Shown: positions 22,328-27,639 of the stretch, one piece after another | Position numbering within the stretch: the first letter of the stretch is position 1 | How the letters are laid out: every line of letters begins with the position of its first letter | From: JBCKUK01 sp038924905 | GTDB lineage: Bacteria > Pseudomonadota > Gammaproteobacteria > Burkholderiales > Methylophilaceae | Length of the DNA stretch: 27,639 nt | Assembly: GCA_038924905.1 (NCBI GenBank) | Contig: JBCKUK010000017.1 | Span: 1-27,639 of the forward strand | Direction: 5' to 3' | Program-made: the position numbers and the translations under genes | Notes under the pieces: generated by a model | Databases searched by the model: none | Told to the model about the DNA's origin: nothing | What the model saw: the letters and a program-made list of their open reading frames with translations, nothing else

Positions 22328-23914
22328 CTAATGCCTAAAATGTCTTATGCTAGTCACTACCATCACCAGCCCATGTTCATCGGCGGCTTTGATAACTTCC
22401 TCATCGCGCATGCTGCCACCGGGATGGATGACACAGGCTGCACCTGCTTCGGCCAATACGTCGATGCCATCGCGGAATGGAAAGAAGGCGTCGGAGGCAA
22501 CCACCGCGCCCTTGAGGCTCAAGTCGGCATTTTGTGCCTTGATGACCGCAATACGCGTGCTATCCACGCGGCTCATCTGGCCTGCGCCCACACCCAGCGT
22601 CATGCCATCGCCACAGAAAACAATGGCGTTGGATTTAACATATTTGGCTACGCGCCAGGCAAACAGCATATCTTTTAGCTGCTGCGGAGTAGGCTGCTTT
22701 TTGCTGACGATTTTCAGATCGGCCTGGCTGATTTCGTGGTTATCCGCGGTCTGGATCAGCAGGCCGGAGCCAACGCGCTTGCTGTCATGCGAATTGCGAC
22801 CCTTGTGCCAAGGTGTGTCGCCGCCAGCAGGCAGCACAATTTTCAGTACGCGCACATTGGCTTTGGCCTTGAAGATGGCCAAGGCTTCTTCAGTGAAATC
22901 TGGTGCAATCAACACTTCGACAAATTGTTTGGATACGGCCTCGGCAGCAGTAGCATCAACCGTTTGGTTAAACGCAATAATGCCGCCAAAGGCTGAGGTT
23001 GGGTCAGTCTTGAACGCCTTGTTATAGGCTTCCAGCGGGGTTGCCCCTAGCGCAACGCCGCAAGGGTTGGCGTGTTTGACGATGACGCAGGTAGTGCTAT
23101 CAAAGCTTTTTACACACTCCCAGGCAGCATCTGCATCTGCGATGTTGTTATACGACAGTTCTTTGCCTTGTAGCTGCTCCGCGGTGACCAGTGAGCCGGG
23201 AGCCGGGTAGAGGTCACGGTAGAACGCAGCTTGCTGGTGCGGGTTTTCGCCGTAACGCAAGTCCTGCAATTTAACGAAGTGACCATTGACTTGGCTTGGG
23301 AAAGGGTTACATGTTCCGTCAGCATTGATTGAGGACAAATAATTGCTAATCGCCCCATCGTAATTGCTGATGCGGTTAAACGCAGCAACAGATAAAGTAA
23401 AACAGGTTGCCTCGCTAACCGCGCCGCCTGCGCTTTTCATTTCTGCCAATACTTCAGCGTATTGCGAGGCATCGGTCAGCACGGCGACGTCTTTCCAGTT
23501 TTTGGCAGCAGAGCGCACCATGGCCGGGCCACCGATATCAATATTCTCGATGGCATCTTCCAGCGTGCAGCCTGCCTTGGCGACGGTCTCTTCAAATGGA
23601 TATAAATTTACCACCACCATGTCAATATTCGGGATATCCGCTTTCTTCATGGCCGCCACATGTTCCGGCAGATCGCGACGGCCAAGAATGCCGCCATGCA
23701 CTTTCGGGTGCAGGGTTTTGACGCGGCCATCCAGCATTTCCGGAAAGCCGGTGTAATCGCTAACTTCGATGACCTTGATCTTGTTATCGCGCAGTAGCTT
23801 GGCAGTGCCGCCGGTGGAAAGAATCTCAACACAAAAACCAGTTAGCGTTTTGGCAAATTCGACGATGCCCTGTTTGTCGGAAACACTGATTAATGCGCGC
23901 TTGATAATTGCCAT
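22328..23914 (-). CDS. purH: Bifunctional AICAR formyltransferase / IMP cyclohydrolase
   Basis: 528 residues from ATG 23914 (MAIIKRALISVSDKQGIVEF), the usual family start and length; a longer frame back to 24034 would overlap fis and is not used. The IMP cyclohydrolase half carries LSTGGTAKLLRDNKIKV and LHPKVHGGILGRRDLPEH. The formyltransferase half carries LRYGENPHQQAAFYRDL, the KHANPCGVALG motif with its catalytic Lys-His, and ends with SIRHFRH. It performs the last two steps to IMP. It starts 34 bases after fis in the dusB-fis-purH order common in betaproteobacteria. Confidence 0.97.
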   Translation of the reverse strand: MAIIKRALISVSDKQGIVEFAKTLTGFCVEILSTGGTAKLLRDNKIKVIEVSDYTGFPEMLDGRVKTLHPKVHGGILGRRDLPEHVAAMKKADIPNIDMVVVNLYPFEETVAKAGCTLEDAIENIDIGGPAMVRSAAKNWKDVAVLTDASQYAEVLAEMKSAGGAVSEATCFTLSVAAFNRISNYDGAISNYLSSINADGTCNPFPSQVNGHFVKLQDLRYGENPHQQAAFYRDLYPAPGSLVTAEQLQGKELSYNNIADADAAWECVKSFDSTTCVIVKHANPCGVALGATPLEAYNKAFKTDPTSAFGGIIAFNQTVDATAAEAVSKQFVEVLIAPDFTEEALAIFKAKANVRVLKIVLPAGGDTPWHKGRNSHDSKRVGSGLLIQTADNHEISQADLKIVSKKQPTPQQLKDMLFAWRVAKYVKSNAIVFCGDGMTLGVGAGQMSRVDSTRIAVIKAQNADLSLKGAVVASDAFFPFRDGIDVLAEAGAACVIHPGGSMRDEEVIKAADEHGLVMVVTSIRHFRH

Positions 23915-23948
23915 AGTGGGGACTAATGAAGGAGTTGTTTTTGTAGGG

Positions 23949-24182
23949 TCACTGAATGTTGTATTGCTGGAGCTTCTTACGCAAGGTATTGCGATTGAGA
24001 CCGAGGATCTCGGCGGCTTTGCTTTGGTTGCCACCAGCGCGGTTCATCACGTATTCCAGCATGGGTTTTTCAACGCATTGCAATACCATGTCATAAACCG
24101 CACAGGGTGACTGGCCATCAAGGTCTTTAAAATAAGCATCCAGTGCACGTTTGACGCTATCAGCTAATTCACACTGGCTCAT
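23949..24182 (-). CDS. fis: Fis-family nucleoid-associated DNA-binding protein
   Basis: 77 residues, the short form found in betaproteobacteria. The C-terminal helix-turn-helix reads GGNQSKAAEILGLNRNTLRK KLQQYNIQ, which is the Fis DNA-bending element. The N-terminal part (CELADSVKRALDAYFKDLDG) is the dimer region; the beta-hairpin arm of the enterobacterial protein is shortened. Its ATG overlaps the TGA of dusB (ATGA, 24179-24182), so both are translated together, as in most proteobacteria. Confidence 0.93.
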   Translation of the reverse strand: MSQCELADSVKRALDAYFKDLDGQSPCAVYDMVLQCVEKPMLEYVMNRAGGNQSKAAEILGLNRNTLRKKLQQYNIQ

Positions 24183-25210
24183 GCGGCTAGTGCCTCTTCC
24201 AAGTCTTCTGGCAACTCGGTAGCGTACTGAATGCGCGCATTTTGCTGTTGCAGCCCACTAAAAAATTCATTAATCGCAGCCAGCTGTAACTCAATCGTTT
24301 GCAATTGATTCATGTTGTGGCGAAAGTTGGCAGAATCTTTCAGGCCTTTGGTGTACCAGGAGATGTGCTTGCGCGCAACGCGCATGCCTGTGAGGTCGCC
24401 GTAAAAAGCGTAGAGGTCATGCAAATGTTCCAGCATGACTTGGTGAATCTCGGTAACGGTGGGTGGCAGCATGTGCGTGCCAGTTTTGAGGAAGTGCTCA
24501 ATCTCGCGGAATATCCACGGCCGGCCTTGCGCTGCACGGCCTATCATCACGGCATCTGCGCCAGTTTGCGCTAAAACAAACTTGGCTTTCTCTGGTGTGG
24601 TGATGTCACCATTCGCGATTAAAGGAATTCGAATTGCTTGTTTGACCATTGCAATAGTCTCGTACTCGGCTTCGCCCATATACAAACAAGCCCGGGTGCG
24701 GCCATGCATGGCCAGCGCCTGCACGCCGATGTCTTCTGCCATTTTTGCCACAGCCACCGCATTGCGGTTTTGCTTGTCCCAACCGGTGCGAATCTTTAAT
24801 GTCACCGGCACATCCACTGCATTGACCACCGCCCGTAAAATCTGCGCGACCAATGGCTCATCCTTCAGCAAAGCCGAGCCAGCCATCACATTACAAATCT
24901 TTTTAGCCGGGCAGCCCATGTTGATATCAATAATCTGCGCGCCGTTATCCACGTTATATTTCGCTGCCTCTGCCATCATCCTGGGGTCAGCACCGGCAAT
25001 CTGCACAGAGATTGGGTCAGGTTCGCCCTCATGGTTGGCGCGACGCAAGGTCTTTTCACTGCCGTAAAGCAAAGAGTTGGAAGTCACCATCTCGCTTACA
25101 GCCAGGCCAGCACCCAGTTTTTTGCATAGTATGCGGAAAGGCCTGTCCGTCACGCCCGCCATGGGCGCGACGATTAAATTGTTTTTCAGTTTATATGGCC
25201 CGATTTGCAC
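24179..25210 (-). CDS. dusB: tRNA-dihydrouridine synthase B
   Basis: 343 residues of the TIM-barrel Dus family. It shows NNLIVAPMAGVTDRPFR at the flavin site, AQIIDINMGCPAKKICN with the catalytic cysteine region (MGCPAKK), KIRTGWD, LAMHGRTRACLYMGEAEY, IPLIANGDITTPEKA and ADAVMIGRAAQGRPWIF. The enzyme reduces uridines in the tRNA D-loop using NADPH and FMN. The start is a GTG at 25210 giving MQIGPYKLKNN, the normal family opening. It is the first gene of the run leading through fis, purH and purD to hemF; no clear promoter was recognised by eye. Confidence 0.95.
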   Translation of the reverse strand: MQIGPYKLKNNLIVAPMAGVTDRPFRILCKKLGAGLAVSEMVTSNSLLYGSEKTLRRANHEGEPDPISVQIAGADPRMMAEAAKYNVDNGAQIIDINMGCPAKKICNVMAGSALLKDEPLVAQILRAVVNAVDVPVTLKIRTGWDKQNRNAVAVAKMAEDIGVQALAMHGRTRACLYMGEAEYETIAMVKQAIRIPLIANGDITTPEKAKFVLAQTGADAVMIGRAAQGRPWIFREIEHFLKTGTHMLPPTVTEIHQVMLEHLHDLYAFYGDLTGMRVARKHISWYTKGLKDSANFRHNMNQLQTIELQLAAINEFFSGLQQQNARIQYATELPEDLEEALAA

Positions 25211-25290
25211 GAAGTTTTTCTTGTATGTCTGTTGCGGGGAAGCTGCCTATTTTATATGCAATCTGCCACAGGCGAAAGCGCGTAAACCTG

Positions 25291-25324
25291 AAAAATAAAA
25301 AGCCCCGTGATGCGGGGGCTTTTC
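25291..25324 (-). terminator. Rho-independent terminator after the ompA-like gene
   Basis: Read on the minus strand, AAAAGCCCC and GGGGCTTTT form a stem around a loop of about nine bases, followed by TATTTTT. It follows the ompA-like stop by about 25 bases and separates that gene from dusB. Confidence 0.85.
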
Positions 25325-25347
25325 GTTCTGCTCACTAAATGGGCAGT

Positions 25348-26421
25348 TTAGCGTTGCTCTTCTATCTCCACCACCACGCGGCGGTTAGGTTGCAGGCAAT
25401 CAATCGCTTTCTTGCCCAGCATGCCCTTGCAATCAGCCACTTGGTCAGCCTCACCTTTACCCACCGCATGCAGGCGACTTTCTTCAATGCCCTGGCTGGC
25501 AAGGTATTGCTTGACATTATTGGCGCGGCGTTCAGAAAGATTTTGATTGTAACCGGCACTACCGATACGGTCGGTATGGCCAGAGATCAAAACAAGCTCA
25601 ACTTCTGGATGCGCTTTCATATTCACCACCACATCAGTATCGAGCGCCTGCTTGCCTTCCGCCCTCAGTGTGTCTTTATCGAATGCAAACAACACTTCAG
25701 CAGCTAAAGTGATTTTTTCAAATGCTGCCGGGGCCGGCTCTACCACTGGCGCAGGCTCAGGCGCTGGTTCCGAGGCAGCTACTGGCATTGGCTCGGGTTC
25801 AGCCGCCGCTACCTGCTTGGGTGCGCCAAATTTGAAAATAGCGCCAATATTAAGGTAGGTATTGCCTACGGTTTCATCATGGTTTGCAGTAAATGGGCTG
25901 CCATGGACTTCTGCACGGCTCCACACATGGCGTATGTCGGCCTGCATGCCAATAGCCTTGGTAAACATGAATTGCGCACCTACGCCTACGTTGGCCATCC
26001 ATGAGGTTTTCTCACCGCCGACATTTGCACCTGCTACGTGATAATCAACGTCATTGCGGGCAAGGCCCAGGCCAGCGAGTACAAATGGACGGAAGCGCTC
26101 ACGGCTGAACATATACAAGGCATCCATACCCAGCAGGGTCTGCTTGTATCTGCCGCCCGAGCTGGCCACATTCAAATTTTCACCGGCACGGATGTGGCTG
26201 CCGCCTAGCTGCACATCCCAGTGTTCACTCAGCTCCTTGCCTAGGCGTAAAAACCCGCCTATGCCGTTATCTGCATCAATGCCGCTGTCAGGGTGCACGG
26301 CGCTGACTCCAGCTAATGCATACCACGAACCTTGGTAGGCATCGGCATCATCGGCTGAGGCAACAGTTGCACTCAAGCTGATAACTCCAGCAAGCGCGAT
26401 AGTGATGAGATTTCTTTTCAT
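25348..26421 (-). CDS. OmpA-family outer membrane protein
   Basis: 357 residues. A signal peptide (MKRNLITIALAGVISLSATV ending ASA, cut before DDADAY) is followed by an eight-strand beta-barrel domain with alternating aromatic residues (WYALAGVSAVHPD, RFRPFVLAGLGLARNDVDYH). Next is a Pro/Glu/Ala-rich linker (about 200-235) and then the OmpA C-terminal peptidoglycan-binding domain with ISGHTDRIGSAGYNQNLSER and RRVVVEIEEQR. ATG 26421 is chosen because GAGG lies eight bases before and the signal peptide begins there; the frame is open further upstream (26490). Cysteines in DCKGMLGKKAIDC probably form the usual disulfide. It anchors the outer membrane to the wall. The 271-base spacer to the next gene is very AT-rich. 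Confidence 0.92.
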   Translation of the reverse strand: MKRNLITIALAGVISLSATVASADDADAYQGSWYALAGVSAVHPDSGIDADNGIGGFLRLGKELSEHWDVQLGGSHIRAGENLNVASSGGRYKQTLLGMDALYMFSRERFRPFVLAGLGLARNDVDYHVAGANVGGEKTSWMANVGVGAQFMFTKAIGMQADIRHVWSRAEVHGSPFTANHDETVGNTYLNIGAIFKFGAPKQVAAAEPEPMPVAASEPAPEPAPVVEPAPAAFEKITLAAEVLFAFDKDTLRAEGKQALDTDVVVNMKAHPEVELVLISGHTDRIGSAGYNQNLSERRANNVKQYLASQGIEESRLHAVGKGEADQVADCKGMLGKKAIDCLQPNRRVVVEIEEQR

Positions 26422-26692
26422 TGAGCAGCCTCGGTTAGAATGCATTAAATATTTAACTTTAATTATTATTTTATAACAATTAGTTAGCACAAATAGTTAA
26501 AGCAAATAATAGTATTTTTCGAGGACATTATCAACAACTCTGAGAATATCTTCTATGTGGTAGCGCACATAACACCCAGATTGTTGCTAATTACCAACAC
26601 TCCCCTCAATGTTGTTTCGAAGGTATAAAATTACACACAGGCGCAGCATGCGCGGTGATTCCCATAGTGTTTGATAAGTGAAAGCAATCAAC

Positions 26693-27202
26693 ATGAACAA
26701 CATTCCACCAAAGCAAGAGCTTGCTAAAAAACTCAGCGAGGCATATGAGGCAGTGCTGGCCAATGCCTTGCATAAGGCGCACCAGAGCGGCGCCGTTCTG
26801 CATCACATCATTGATGAGGTGCGCGATGATATCGCTGCCTTGAATACATTCAGCAAGGATGAAACGGCCTTGCTCAAGGAATATGTGAAGCGTGACCTGA
26901 CAGATGCGGCGAACTACCTGGATAGCACGGGTAAAGAGCTGAAAGACTGGCTGGGGTTTGACCTGGCGCTGATAGAAAGCGGCTTATGGGACAAGTTTTC
27001 TGCGGCGGCAGACAAAACTACGCTGGAGCTTTTGCAGATAAAGCAGCAGGCGCTAAGCGCTGGTTATTCGACCGGTGAGCTAGCCGGAATAGGTACGCTG
27101 CTGTGCGACCAATGCGCTACGCCACTGCATTTTCACAAGCCTGGCCATATTCCGCCCTGCCCCAAGTGCAACCATACGCATTTTCATCGCCAGTCATTTT
27201 AA
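26693..27202 (+). CDS. DUF1451 zinc-ribbon protein (YbeL-like)
   Basis: 169 residues from ATG 26693 (a GTG at 26678 would add five). The N-terminal three quarters are helical and charged (ELAKKLSEAYEAVLANALHK, ALLKEYVKRDLTDAANYLDS). The C terminus is a zinc ribbon, LLCDQCATPLHFHKPGHIPP CPKCNHTHFHR, with two CxxC pairs. This is the layout of the DUF1451 family (E. coli YbeL), whose function is unknown. It is divergent from the ompA-like gene and convergent with the DUF2721 gene. Neither candidate start has a strong ribosome site. Confidence 0.85.
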   Translation: MNNIPPKQELAKKLSEAYEAVLANALHKAHQSGAVLHHIIDEVRDDIAALNTFSKDETALLKEYVKRDLTDAANYLDSTGKELKDWLGFDLALIESGLWDKFSAAADKTTLELLQIKQQALSAGYSTGELAGIGTLLCDQCATPLHFHKPGHIPPCPKCNHTHFHRQSF

Positions 27203-27245
27203 GAGGGTTAAGGCTAAGCAGGAAATCGGAATAGCAACTGACTAT

Positions 27246-27639
27246 TTATGGTTCCGGTTTCTCTATGGTTCCGGTTGAAAGATGGATTTCGCGAAGGAAG
27301 CAAAGCAAGCCACAGATGAGCGCCAGCATGGCTGCAATAAACAATAGTGAAACAGCGCGTGATGAGTTAAAGCGAACCTCCGAGCTCATAAAAAGAGCTG
27401 CAATGACTATGCAGACTAAAAGTGCAGAAATGGTACTTAAGCTGATTGACCAGTGAACCCAGCGCGACCTGCGCAAAAGCGTTTCCATTTCCTTCATTTT
27501 CTTGGGATGATTTTTAACGCCTGACTCGTTTAACGCCCGAAAGCGATCGACTATGCGGGACAGGCGGTTGGCCATCACCGCCAGAATCGCGCCGATACCG
27601 GTCAGAAGAAAAACAGGAGCCACAGCCAATTGAATGGCA
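27246..27639 (-). CDS. DUF2721 membrane protein (partial, runs out of the window)
   Basis: The visible 130 codons read AIQLAVAPVFLLTGIGAILA, VMANRLSRIVDRFRALNESG, a charged stretch (KNHPKKMKEMETLLRRSRWV) and two more hydrophobic segments (ISALLVCIVIAALFM and LLFIAAMLALICGLLCFL), ending EKPEP and TAA 27246-27248. This is the DUF2721 pattern, a three-segment inner-membrane protein of unknown function. The true start lies beyond base 27639. The word TATGGTTCCGGTT is doubled at the stop codon (27247-27259 and 27264-27276). Confidence 0.85.
   Translation of the reverse strand, partial: AIQLAVAPVFLLTGIGAILAVMANRLSRIVDRFRALNESGVKNHPKKMKEMETLLRRSRWVHWSISLSTISALLVCIVIAALFMSSEVRFNSSRAVSLLFIAAMLALICGLLCFLREIHLSTGTIEKPEP

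Noticed and set aside
23915..24034. A 40-residue N-terminal extension of PurH
   Set aside because: It overlaps fis in another frame and the family start MAIIKRALISVSDKQG is at 23914; the extension is low-complexity shadow sequence.
26422..26490. Longer N terminus of the OmpA-like protein
   Set aside because: It would bury the clear signal peptide that starts at 26421.
1..27639. CRISPR array, tRNA or rRNA gene
   Set aside because: No regularly spaced repeats, no cloverleaf with CCA/T-loop pattern and no rRNA core sequence were seen by eye on either strand.

Overview
The window looks like chromosomal DNA from a betaproteobacterium. The coaBC-dut / rpmB-rpmG / radC neighbourhood, the dusB-fis-purH-purD-hemF run, a 77-residue Fis and a class I cytochrome c all point there, and Nitrosomonadales (Gallionellaceae-like) is my best guess. 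That placement is an inference from gene order and protein style; no search was run.

Layout. 1-4534 is core: the 3' end of an MscS channel gene, a fatty acid desaturase, rpmG/rpmB, dut and coaBC on the minus strand, then radC. 4535-7660 is a worn accessory patch: two small unknown minus-strand ORFs, an integrase N-terminal scrap, the N-terminal scrap of one MFS transporter, a complete GC-rich MFS transporter, the first ~77 codons of a DNA methyltransferase and the start of a transposase. 7723-10050 is a sulfide/persulfide module: a BigR/SqrR-type thiol-switch repressor with two YeeE/YedE halves and a TauE/SafE permease on the minus strand. Divergent from it is the start of a persulfide dioxygenase gene, cut off by a deletion that joins it head-on to the start of a WYL-type regulator. 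10235-16315 is core again: lgt, ilvD, a hexose-6-phosphate mutarotase, a DUF255 thioredoxin-like protein and a cytochrome c. 16388-17802 is an interrupted amino-acid permease.

18051-19006 is the most striking stretch. An excellent sigma-54 promoter leads into the nitrate-responsive ANTAR regulator NasT, whose reading frame runs directly into the last ~140 codons of an assimilatory nitrate reductase. This looks like the scar of a deletion that removed a whole nitrate-assimilation operon. 19018-25210 is a minus-strand operon dusB-fis-purH-(ORF6N)-purD-tsaC-hemF, with a phage-type ORF6N gene wedged in front of purD and sharing an ATGA overlap with it. The window closes with an OmpA-family protein, a zinc-ribbon DUF1451 protein and a partial DUF2721 membrane protein.

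Reading frames are disturbed in many places: coaBC, radC, the small ORF at 4593-4849, tauE (three sites), the permease (an amber codon plus an indel) and nasT. Because coaBC is normally essential, at least some of these are probably sequence errors. The truncated genes and gene-gene junctions cannot be explained that way and are real rearrangements. I saw no tRNA or rRNA gene and no CRISPR array.
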